Source: an uncultured Bacilli bacterium (GTDB lineage Bacteria; Bacillota_I; Bacilli_A; RF39; UBA660). From it: DNA of 45,521 nt. The notes under the pieces are model-generated. The model did not search any database. It was not told where the DNA came from and saw nothing but the letters and a program-made list of their open reading frames with translations. Positions 9,211 to 16,088 of this stretch are shown one piece after another (position 1 is the first letter of the stretch; every line of letters starts with the position of its first letter). The stretch lies in assembly GCA_944358455.1 (NCBI GenBank), contig CALVRE010000042.1, positions 64,299 to 109,819 on the forward strand. The letters run 5' to 3'. The position numbers were made by a program, and so were the translations under genes.

Positions 9211-10107
9211 CTATTCTTCAAAATGTTTGAGAATATTTAAAAATTTATCGGGAAGTGGAGCAGAAAACTCCATATATTTTTTTGTCTTAGGATGAATAAA
9301 GCCTAATTCCATCGCATGTAGACATTGTCCTTCCTCGTTGATCTGTTTTCTTATACCATAAACAGGATCATTGACAACAGGATGACCAATATAATTCATA
9401 TGGACACGAATTTGATGAGTTCTACCTGTTTCAAGTTCACATTCGATCAATGTGGCATCGTGATAACGTTTCAAAACGCGAAAATGGGTAATCGCTTTCT
9501 TACTATTATGACTCGTTACCGTCATTTTTTTACGATCCGTCTGATCTCTTCCAATGGGAGCATCGATCGTTCCGGTATCTTCTTTTATCACACCCCACAC
9601 GAGCGCTATATATTTACGATGTGTTTTCTTTTCTTCTAATTCACGAGCAAGAATTTCATGAGCCTTATCGTTTTTTGCCACCATGAGTAATCCAGTTGTA
9701 TCACGGTCGATTCGATGAACGATACCAGGGCGAAATTCCCCATTGATATGGCTTAAGTCTTTAGCATGATACAAAAGTCCATTGACCAATGTACCATGAG
9801 TATTGCCGGGAGCAGGATGTACCACTACCCCATTTGCCTTGTTTACGACTAACACATCATCATCTTCGTAGACAATATCGAGATCCATTTTCTCTGGTAT
9901 TGCTTTCATTTCTTCCGTTTTGGGTTCTTCATAAGTGATGATATCTCCATCTTTCAAGCGATAGCTATTTTTAACTGGTTTCCCATTCACAAATAGTAAT
10001 TTAGCTTCTCCCAGTTTCTGAACTTTGCTACGACTATAACCCGTCACTTCCATCATATATTGATCAATTCTTTTATCATTACTATTTTGAACGACCATTT
10101 GTTCCAT
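9211..10107 (-). CDS. RluD-family 23S rRNA pseudouridine synthase
   Basis: 298 residues: S4 RNA-binding domain (about 12-75), then the RluA/RluD catalytic domain with HRIDRDTTGLLMVAKND, Asp134 being the catalytic aspartate, and GRTHQIRVHM near residue 230. It overlaps the end of lspA by 26 bases, the same lspA-rluD pairing as Bacillus (ylyB). The ATG at 10107 is preferred over the one three codons later because AAAGGAG lies nine bases before it. The exact uridine target cannot be read from sequence. Confidence 0.93.
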   Translation of the reverse strand: MEQMVVQNSNDKRIDQYMMEVTGYSRSKVQKLGEAKLLFVNGKPVKNSYRLKDGDIITYEEPKTEEMKAIPEKMDLDIVYEDDDVLVVNKANGVVVHPAPGNTHGTLVNGLLYHAKDLSHINGEFRPGIVHRIDRDTTGLLMVAKNDKAHEILARELEEKKTHRKYIALVWGVIKEDTGTIDAPIGRDQTDRKKMTVTSHNSKKAITHFRVLKRYHDATLIECELETGRTHQIRVHMNYIGHPVVNDPVYGIRKQINEEGQCLHAMELGFIHPKTKKYMEFSAPLPDKFLNILKHFEE

Positions 10108-10555
10108 GGTTCACGTCTCCTTTCCATATGAGAATAATTAAGCAAAAAACGGAGATGACAATACAAATATCCGCAAAATTAAAGATTGGATAATGATAAT
10201 CAAAAAAAGTAAACTCTAAATAGTCAATCACATAACCATAGACGATACGATCATATAAGTTTCCTAAAATACCACCAAGTAAACATCCATATATTATACT
10301 TTCCGAACGATTTAATATGCGATTATGCAAAAAATAATAAAGAAAAAATAAAGAAGCCAGTGCAACTATAATGAGAAAAAAACGATTCCCGCTGAGCACA
10401 CTCCAAGCTGCTCCATAATTTCTTACATAAGTAAGCTTGAAAAAATCACCGATGACAGAAACACTACGATCGAGAGGAATCGTAATCGCAATAATCTGTT
10501 TGATTATTTGATCCAACACCAGTATGAATATTCCTAATATTGTCACCTTTTTCAT
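10082..10555 (-). CDS. lspA: Lipoprotein signal peptidase (signal peptidase II)
   Basis: 157 residues, four membrane helices. Removes signal peptides from prolipoproteins before the lipid-modified Cys. The catalytic aspartates are Asp111 (YVIDYLEF) and Asp129 (FNFADI), with the conserved NYGAAWS and GNLYDR motifs. A lipoprotein substrate is encoded nearby (11423-11878). Ribosome site GGTGATGG. It opens a two-gene unit with the RluD-type gene. Confidence 0.96.
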   Translation of the reverse strand: MKKVTILGIFILVLDQIIKQIIAITIPLDRSVSVIGDFFKLTYVRNYGAAWSVLSGNRFFLIIVALASLFFLYYFLHNRILNRSESIIYGCLLGGILGNLYDRIVYGYVIDYLEFTFFDYHYPIFNFADICIVISVFCLIILIWKGDVNHGTNGRSK

Positions 10556-10572
10556 GCCATCACCTAAACAAC

Positions 10573-10601
10573 ATTATACCGAAGGTAAGAAAAAAACACA
10601 A
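10573..10601 (-). promoter_or_regulatory. Promoter of lspA
   Basis: Minus strand: TTGTGT (10596-10601), 17-base spacer, TATAAT (10573-10578). Its -35 overlaps the arm of the preceding terminator. Confidence 0.5.
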
Positions 10602-10619
10602 CTCAAAAAGTTGTGTTTT
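10590..10619 (-). terminator. Intrinsic terminator after the CYTH gene
   Basis: An 11-bp stem AAAACACAACT/AGTTGTGTTTT (10593-10603 with 10609-10619), T-run on the minus strand. The 130 bases between this hairpin and the CYTH stop codon are very AT-rich and hold nothing I recognise. Confidence 0.75.
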
Positions 10620-10751
10620 AGGTATCATAAATTCGATCATTTTATTGCTCGTTTTTTATAAAAGAATAATGAAATATATACTTGTATAATCAATATATTT
10701 ATTAAATTTTATATACCAACACTGTTTGACAACTGTTGCCTTTTATTAATT

Positions 10752-11234
10752 TTATACAATTTCATTATTGATTTTTTCTTTAATAACAGCATAAGTCTTG
10801 TCGACTGCTCCTTTTTCACCTTCTATTGCCACAACAAACATTGTTTCAGGAGCATCATACTTGTCTATTTCAAAAGTAACATTTCCTTTTTTATAGACCA
10901 TACGATTTCTAATTAAAGTTTTATCTTTAATATATCCTAACATATCAAGTATAGACTCAATTGCTTTTTCATTTTCTGGCGTTATTTCTAACGGAATAGT
11001 TTCTCTTGAAACCTTTAAAACGACATCTGCTTGATTATCATCTTTAAAGTCCAAAACTGTTTTTGTTTTTCCGTCTTTCGTTTTAGAAGTAATTCTAGCC
11101 ATAGTTTTATTAACATTCCTATATAAGGTTCTATTTTGTACTGTTTCCTCTTCTTTCGTATACCCATTCTCATCACAGTACTGAATATATGGATCAATAC
11201 TTTTTACTTTAAAACTATATTCATATTCTTTCAT
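10752..11234 (-). CDS. CYTH-domain protein (CyaB/triphosphatase-like)
   Basis: 160 residues, soluble. The N terminus EYEYSFKV is a form of the ExExK signature of the CYTH superfamily, which comprises class IV adenylate cyclases and tripolyphosphatases acting on triphosphate substrates. Alternating charged strands follow, such as RNRMVYKKGNVTFEIDKYD and FVVAIEGEK, where paired basic and acidic residues line the tunnel in known members. The first acidic/basic motif is imperfect (E-Y-E-Y-S-F-K). The start ATG overlaps the stop of a 57-codon frame (ATGA), suggesting translational coupling. The substrate cannot be told. Confidence 0.75.
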   Translation of the reverse strand: MKEYEYSFKVKSIDPYIQYCDENGYTKEEETVQNRTLYRNVNKTMARITSKTKDGKTKTVLDFKDDNQADVVLKVSRETIPLEITPENEKAIESILDMLGYIKDKTLIRNRMVYKKGNVTFEIDKYDAPETMFVVAIEGEKGAVDKTYAVIKEKINNEIV

Positions 11235-11404
11235 CTTTTCACAACCTTTCTTAATCTAGGATTGGGATACATAAACCTAGTCATTAGCTGATATTCAGGA
11301 TAAGCTGATAAATAATTTTCAAGCCATAATTTTACTTTTATTACATCAAAATAGTTATCAATAAAAGCATGATGGAAAATATAATAAAAGATGATTTTCA
11401 TCAT
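11231..11404 (-). CDS. Possible 57-codon ORF or C-terminal gene remnant
   Basis: An open frame from ATG at 11404 to TGA at 11231, sharing ATGA with the CYTH gene. The product has a protein-like composition (WLENYLSAYPEYQLMTRFMY, then basic RLRKVVKR). No strong ribosome site precedes it, and its first codons lie in a hairpin that could end the upstream operon. It may be the tail of a gene whose front was lost, or non-coding. I do not recognise a family. Confidence 0.35.
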   Translation of the reverse strand: MMKIIFYYIFHHAFIDNYFDVIKVKLWLENYLSAYPEYQLMTRFMYPNPRLRKVVKR

Positions 11405-11405
11405 C
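11386..11405 (-). terminator. Weak hairpin after the flavin operon
   Basis: Six-bp stem GATGAT/ATCATC (11390-11395 with 11400-11405) with a GAAA loop in the minus-strand RNA, followed by TTTTA. Its position 18 bases after the lipoprotein stop codon suits a weak terminator. Confidence 0.45.
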
Positions 11406-11422
11406 CCTTATCAATTTTTATT

Positions 11423-11878
11423 TTACTTTGCTTGTTCTAAAGCTGATTGTAAAGCACGATATAAAGCATCGATTTGAATCGTACATCCACTGACAGCATC
11501 CGTTTTTCCATCCTCATTCAAAGTAATACCGTCTAATCCTTGCTTTTCCACTACTGCTGCTTCTAATTTTTCGACTTGTTCATACCATTCTCCAGCAGCA
11601 CTTGGATTTGCCATCATATTATAGTCATCACCCAATGCTTTTTTTGTTGTAACAACGCCGTCTTTCGTATAAGTTGCATCGAGATAAACAGATTTTAACA
11701 CACCATTTTCATCAACATGAATAACCGCAATAGCAGTATTTGACCCACCGCCATAAGTATCTGCTACACTCGCATAATAGGTTCCTTCTTTGTAATCTCC
11801 TTTCGTTTCTGTAACCTTTTCACATCCCGTAAAAAATAACATACTCGATAATAAAACAACCAATAATATCTTCTTCAT
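11423..11878 (-). CDS. FMN-binding-domain lipoprotein (PplA-like)
   Basis: 151 residues. Signal peptide with lipobox FTGC (Cys19), then one FMN-binding domain. The flavinylation-type motif is DAVSGCT, residues 127-133, with Thr133 the likely covalent FMN acceptor; position 132, usually Ala, is Cys. In Listeria the surface lipoprotein PplA is flavinylated by FmnB (ApbE family) and passes electrons to extracellular acceptors; PplA has two such domains, this protein one. It is the last gene of the apbE operon, and LspA in the same window would process it. Confidence 0.88.
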   Translation of the reverse strand: MKKILLVVLLSSMLFFTGCEKVTETKGDYKEGTYYASVADTYGGGSNTAIAVIHVDENGVLKSVYLDATYTKDGVVTTKKALGDDYNMMANPSAAGEWYEQVEKLEAAVVEKQGLDGITLNEDGKTDAVSGCTIQIDALYRALQSALEQAK

Positions 11879-11914
11879 AATTTCCTCCTATTTTTATGCT
11901 TTTATTATACTATA

Positions 11915-12427
11915 TTAAAAATTAATTTTCAATCTTTTTTCAAAGTAGTCAATAAAGTATTTACTCATATAACCAACGACAATACCAGTTGGAATCGAAA
12001 AAAGCAAAAGCCAAGGTAAGTAATAAATCATAAGTCCTTGTTTGATTAACAGAATCGCAACTAGAATTTGCCCAACACTATGAGCAATCGATCCTAAAAC
12101 ACTCGTTCCGATCACCGACAGCTTCGTATACTTTTTCGATAATGCCATCACAACAAAGCTCAAAAGCGCACCACCTAAACTCAAAAAGAAACGAATACTA
12201 AAAAGTCCAGTACTAATGAGTCCCATCAAAATAACTCTTAAAATCGATAAGAAAAAAGCATCTTTACTACTGAATGTGTAGAGGACAAATAACACGACGA
12301 TATTGGCAAGGCCCAACTTTAGTCCAGGAATAATACCACTGAAAAAAGGAATCATATTTTCTAGTAATCCTAGAATAACCGATAAGGCGAGTAACATCGA
12401 TAAACGGGTTAATTTTTTGATTTCCAT
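11915..12427 (-). CDS. Gx transporter family membrane protein (EetB-like)
   Basis: 170 residues, about five to six membrane helices. The N terminus (LTRLSMLLALSVILGLLENM), followed by PGLKLGLANI, is typical of the family formerly called heptaprenyl diphosphate synthase component I, now Gx transporter, and resembles ECF substrate-binding subunits. In Listeria's electron-transfer locus such a protein (EetB) works with a NusG-domain-II protein to supply FAD for extracellular flavinylation. It sits between the NusG-II gene and the FMN lipoprotein gene here, which fits that role. Confidence 0.85.
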   Translation of the reverse strand: MEIKKLTRLSMLLALSVILGLLENMIPFFSGIIPGLKLGLANIVVLFVLYTFSSKDAFFLSILRVILMGLISTGLFSIRFFLSLGGALLSFVVMALSKKYTKLSVIGTSVLGSIAHSVGQILVAILLIKQGLMIYYLPWLLLFSIPTGIVVGYMSKYFIDYFEKRLKINF

Positions 12428-12434
12428 ATGTCAC

Positions 12435-12800
12435 CTACTTTGCTACTGCATCTAATGAATCATTCGCTTCGATTGCTACCACGATCTTGTTAGGAAGGCA
12501 AACGATCGTTTCATAAGAGGAACTAATATATCCTTGCTTCGAACATAAATGAAGTGGACTATTCTCACTTGCTACTTTTACTTTACCATCCTTACTCTCG
12601 ATCGTTACCATTCCATTGAACCCTTCTACTTGATATGTTTTCTCTTCTTTTTGTGTAAGATCAATTTCTAGTACAACTTGATCTTCATAGTAGACGACAG
12701 CCTTTTTGGGTCCGTCTTTTTCCGATAAATAGAAGAATGCCATCCCTAAAAGAGAGAGAATGATCAAGATGAAAATTAAAATTCCATCTTGTTTATTCAT
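12435..12800 (-). CDS. NusG domain II-containing protein (EetA-like)
   Basis: 121 residues: an N-terminal membrane anchor (about 6-26) and an outside beta domain with the two-Cys signature SPLHLCSKQGYI...IVCLPNKIVV. That pattern defines the NusG-domain-II family, frequently beside Gx transporters and ApbE. It overlaps apbE by eight bases and is eight bases from the Gx transporter gene, so the three are surely cotranscribed. Probable partner in extracellular flavin delivery, by analogy with EetA. Confidence 0.85.
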   Translation of the reverse strand: MNKQDGILIFILIILSLLGMAFFYLSEKDGPKKAVVYYEDQVVLEIDLTQKEEKTYQVEGFNGMVTIESKDGKVKVASENSPLHLCSKQGYISSSYETIVCLPNKIVVAIEANDSLDAVAK

Positions 12801-13785
12801 ACTTTTTCACTCCTTCTGTCATGATGATTTCATCATCATTCGAATACCAAATCACTTCGACATTCGGATACCTTTCAATATATGCTTTCCCCTCTTCGAT
12901 ACTCATCAAAAAGAGTGTTGTCGATAATTGATCTGCTAAAGCACTGTCGTCCGTAATAATCGTCACACTTTTCATGTATTCACTCGGATAATTGGTATTC
13001 GGATCGATAATGTGATGATACTTATGACCTTCATATTCATAAAAACGTTCATAACCACCACTTGTTACCACGGCCTGATTCGTCACTTTTAATACTTTAA
13101 AAACACTACCATCGTTTGGATCTTCAATACCAACCTGATAATAATCCTTATTTTGCGGTGTTCCTACTACTACATTTCCTCCTGCATTGATGATATAACT
13201 CGTGATACCGACACTTTCAAAATATTCTTTTACTTTTTCTGTCGCATATCCTTTGGCAATCGCACCAAGATCGATATTCGGATGATTGTTAAGAACTTGA
13301 TTTTCTCCTAACAATACCAAGCGATTCACACTATTACAACTTTCTAGTTCTTCATCCGTTGGAATTCCCTCTTTCCGTTCTCGATAATATTTCCATTTAT
13401 CGATTACACATCCCATGTTGATGTCAAGTAACCCATTGCTTTCTTGATACGCCGTCTCACCATATGACAGTAATTCATATAACTTAGGATCGACGGTAAT
13501 CACCTCTTCTTCACTCGTATTATGGATCAAATAATAAACATTTTGACCATATTCCGTATATCGATTGGCAAGTTCATGATAATCCTGATAGATCTTAGTT
13601 ACTTCTTCTTTTATCTTTTTCACGTCATCTCTACTTTTCTTCGTATCAAATTTGATCTGAATATAAGTATCCATATAAAATAGATTGAGAGAATATTCCT
13701 GATAAGGTCTTCGTAACAAGAAATATCCTGCTCCCAGAAAAAGGATAAGAACGATTATCATTCCCATTATTTTTTTTATCTTCAT
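12793..13785 (-). CDS. apbE: FAD:protein FMN transferase (ApbE/FmnB family)
   Basis: 330 residues with an N-terminal membrane helix (about 5-23), so it acts outside the cell. It cleaves FAD and attaches FMN to Thr/Ser of target proteins. Family motifs: NIDLGAIAKGYATEKV, INAGGNVVVG, SGGYERF, HHIIDPNTNYPS and the metal-binding ALADQLSTTLF. First gene of the operon apbE, NusG-II, Gx transporter, FMN lipoprotein. A TATAAT element lies about 30 bases upstream, though with a poor -35. The likely target is the lipoprotein three genes downstream. Confidence 0.93.
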   Translation of the reverse strand: MKIKKIMGMIIVLILFLGAGYFLLRRPYQEYSLNLFYMDTYIQIKFDTKKSRDDVKKIKEEVTKIYQDYHELANRYTEYGQNVYYLIHNTSEEEVITVDPKLYELLSYGETAYQESNGLLDINMGCVIDKWKYYRERKEGIPTDEELESCNSVNRLVLLGENQVLNNHPNIDLGAIAKGYATEKVKEYFESVGITSYIINAGGNVVVGTPQNKDYYQVGIEDPNDGSVFKVLKVTNQAVVTSGGYERFYEYEGHKYHHIIDPNTNYPSEYMKSVTIITDDSALADQLSTTLFLMSIEEGKAYIERYPNVEVIWYSNDDEIIMTEGVKKYE

Positions 13786-13856
13786 CTATAACATCTACTT
13801 TCTTAACCATTATATCAAAAAAAGCAAAAAAAGACTATGGCTCTTTTTCTTGCAAT

Positions 13857-13883
13857 AAAAAACGAATACTATTTCGTATTCGT
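13857..13883 (-). terminator. Intrinsic terminator of the glycosyltransferase gene
   Basis: Eight-bp stem ACGAATAC/GTATTCGT (13862-13869 with 13876-13883), T6 on the minus strand. The TAG stop (13869-13871) is inside the hairpin. Confidence 0.82.
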
Positions 13884-14888
13884 CTCTTCCATACTCATAA
13901 CTTCTTCATAAATTGCTTTCAATTCTTTTCCAATATTTTTGATATCTCTTTCTTCTGCTACTTTATAACCTTCTTCTACTAAGGAAGGAAGTGTTCCTTC
14001 TAAAATACCGGTAATTTTCTCTTTGAATTCTTCGTTATTTCTTCCTTTATAAACGTTGATACCATCTTGAAACCAACCTTCATAAATCGGAATATCACGG
14101 ATTAAAACTGGTATTTTAGAAGCAAGTGCTTCTAAAAGAACGATTCCCTCCGTCTCTTCATGTGTGGGAAAGAAAAATAGATCAGCACCCGAATAGGCTC
14201 CTCTTAAAATCTCTCTTGGCACATAGCCTGGAAAATGAAGATTTGGTAATTTTGTCTCCACTGCTTCTCTAATTTTAAGGGGAATTAATTTAGGATCCAA
14301 ATATCCAAACCAAATAAACTGATATTGAGGTAATTCTTTTGCAAGTTCGACAAAATCTAAAATTCCTTTTCGTTCGATATAAAGTCCTACTGACATTACG
14401 ACCTTATCCGAATCACGAAAATGAAATTCTTCTCGGAACTTACGACCTAATTCCGGATCTTTTTTAAAGAAATCTAATTCAATTCCATTTGATACCGCAA
14501 TGATCTTTTTTCCTAGATCGTAATTTTCTAATAATCTTTTCGAATAGGGAGTTGGAGTAATCACCAAATCCGCGCTCGAATAACACTTCTTGAGCCACAA
14601 TTTAAAAGCTGGTGCGACTTGATTGGAAAATAAAAAGGAATTACGAAAATCTTCTTCTGTCGAATGGGCATGAAAAATTACTTTTTTACCCATTTTCTTT
14701 GCTTTTTTCCCCATCAAATACGACTCCGGAAAAATCGTATTAATATGAATGATATCATAATCATCATTAGGATCAGTTGTATAAGGTACTCCTACGAGAT
14801 CGAGTGCCTTTTTCTGATGAACAATTGCTCTACCAACGCCACTTTTCTCTACTTGTTCCATCTTATCCGTATGTAGCAACACTTTCAT
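13869..14888 (-). CDS. GT4 glycosyltransferase, CpoA-like (glycolipid synthesis)
   Basis: 339 residues, GT-B fold. The N terminus has SGVGRAIVHQKKALDLVG, then YDIIHINT and HAHSTEEDFRNSF; the donor-binding half carries SVGLYIERKGILDF and the EX7E motif of GT4 enzymes (EETEGIVLLEALA). Those N-terminal motifs match Streptococcus CpoA and relatives, which add the second sugar to monoglucosyl-diacylglycerol, a membrane glycolipid and lipoteichoic acid anchor. The exact sugar and acceptor are inferred. No membrane helix; probably a peripheral membrane enzyme. Confidence 0.8.
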   Translation of the reverse strand: MKVLLHTDKMEQVEKSGVGRAIVHQKKALDLVGVPYTTDPNDDYDIIHINTIFPESYLMGKKAKKMGKKVIFHAHSTEEDFRNSFLFSNQVAPAFKLWLKKCYSSADLVITPTPYSKRLLENYDLGKKIIAVSNGIELDFFKKDPELGRKFREEFHFRDSDKVVMSVGLYIERKGILDFVELAKELPQYQFIWFGYLDPKLIPLKIREAVETKLPNLHFPGYVPREILRGAYSGADLFFFPTHEETEGIVLLEALASKIPVLIRDIPIYEGWFQDGINVYKGRNNEEFKEKITGILEGTLPSLVEEGYKVAEERDIKNIGKELKAIYEEVMSMEETNTK

Positions 14889-14964
14889 ATTATCACCTAA
14901 AAACCATTATAGCATACTTCTAATAAAAATACTACGATTCTATTCTTACAGTTTTGTCATAAAA

Positions 14965-15195
14965 TCAAAAACTTGTTTTGACAAGAATTACATCTTCTCC
15001 AATCTTTTCGATTTGATCCCATTTTATTTCGACTTCATCTTTACTTGTAAACATCGAAATAAAGAACTTGGTCTTTTCTACGATGAGACCATTCATCTTA
15101 CCACTCATGTCGATGTTGACATCGATGATATTACCAATTTTTTTGCCATCGTTCATATTGATCACATCTTTGTTTTGAAGATCGGATAAACGCAT
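14965..15195 (-). CDS. ylmC: YlmC/YmxH family PRC-barrel protein
   Basis: 76 residues: a single PRC-barrel domain (MRLSDLQNKDVIN...GKKIGNIIDVNID...WDQIEKIGEDVILV). The YlmC/YmxH family is largely confined to spore-formers and commonly lies next to sigG, as here. Function unknown. A terminator separates it from sigG, so it is probably expressed on its own. Confidence 0.9.
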   Translation of the reverse strand: MRLSDLQNKDVINMNDGKKIGNIIDVNIDMSGKMNGLIVEKTKFFISMFTSKDEVEIKWDQIEKIGEDVILVKTSF

Positions 15196-15218
15196 ATTAC
15201 CACCTATTCCATTTTATG

Positions 15219-15246
15219 AAAAAAGAAAAGTATTTATACTTTTCTT
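15219..15246 (-). terminator. Intrinsic terminator of sigG
   Basis: A ten-bp stem AAGAAAAGTA/TACTTTTCTT (15223-15232 with 15237-15246), four-base loop, minus-strand T-tract, eight bases after the stop. Confidence 0.85.
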
Positions 15247-15253
15247 AACCTTT

Positions 15254-16030
15254 CTATTCCATCAACCTCTTAACATTTTCTAAACCGCTTTTTTCTAACC
15301 TGGAAATTTGTGCTTGGCTAATTCCAATTTCTTCTGCTAGTTCCATCTGGGTCTTTCCCACGATATAGCGTTCCATCAAAATGTAACGTTCTTTTTCTTT
15401 TAATCCTTCTAAAGCAGCTTTTAAAGAAATACGAGTATCGATCACTTCTGATCGATTACTTTTATCCTCCAGTTGATCAGCTAGATAGATGGTATCGCCA
15501 CCATCGTTATAAATGGGTTCGAACATACTGATCGTATCACGCATCGAATCAAGCGCATTTTGAATTTCATAAACAGGTAAATTCAATTCTTTCGAAACCT
15601 CTTCTAAAGTAGCTTCCCTGCCATGAAGAGAGGTCAATTCTTCTTTTGTACGTAGAGCTTTATATGCCAGATCTTTAATACTTCTAGCAATTCGGATACT
15701 ATTATTATCGCGCAAAAAGCGTTTTAATTCTCCTACGATCATAGGGACTGCATACGTACTGAACTTCACTTCATGAGACAAATCAAAATTATCAATGGCC
15801 TTTATTAGCCCAATACAGCCTACTTGGAACAGATCATCCATGTTATCCGTACGATTACTAAATCGCTTTAAAATGCTGAGGACAAGCTTTAAATTTCCAT
15901 TTACGAGATCATCTTTCGCAAAGGGATCTCCAGCTTGCATCTTCTTGAACAATTCCATCTGTTCTTCACTACTTAATACTTTAATATTCGCAGTATTCAC
16001 GCCACATATTTCGACTTTGTGACGTGCCAT
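15254..16030 (-). CDS. sigG: Sporulation sigma factor SigG
   Basis: Late forespore-specific sigma factor. 258 residues. The opening HKVEICGVNT and the segments VNGNLKLVLS, DDLFQVGCIGLIKAIDNFDLSHEVKFSTYAVPM, and FEPIYNDGGDTIYL distinguish SigG from SigF. Sigma regions 2, 3 and 4 are all present, with a C-terminal helix-turn-helix (QMELAEEIGISQAQISRLEK). Its AAAGGAG ribosome site is the 3' arm of a strong hairpin shared with the terminator of the upstream ABC gene, suggesting blocked translation on read-through RNA. It is separated from sigE by three non-sporulation genes. Confidence 0.95.
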   Translation of the reverse strand: MARHKVEICGVNTANIKVLSSEEQMELFKKMQAGDPFAKDDLVNGNLKLVLSILKRFSNRTDNMDDLFQVGCIGLIKAIDNFDLSHEVKFSTYAVPMIVGELKRFLRDNNSIRIARSIKDLAYKALRTKEELTSLHGREATLEEVSKELNLPVYEIQNALDSMRDTISMFEPIYNDGGDTIYLADQLEDKSNRSEVIDTRISLKAALEGLKEKERYILMERYIVGKTQMELAEEIGISQAQISRLEKSGLENVKRLME

Positions 16031-16074
16031 AAAAAACTCCTTTCATACTTTTTATGGTACAAAAGGAGTTTTTT
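16031..16074 (-). promoter_or_regulatory. Hairpin sequestering the sigG ribosome site; also terminator of the MacB-like gene
   Basis: A 13-bp perfect stem, AAAAAACTCCTTT (16031-16043) with AAAGGAGTTTTTT (16062-16074), 18-base loop. In the minus-strand RNA the 3' arm is AAAGGAGUUUUUU directly followed by the sigG AUG, so one structure can stop the upstream transcript and hide the Shine-Dalgarno. A GTATA element (near 16075-16079) could be a sigmaF/G-type -35, but no good matching -10 is seen. Confidence 0.7.
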
Positions 16075-16088
16075 TATACAAAAATAAA

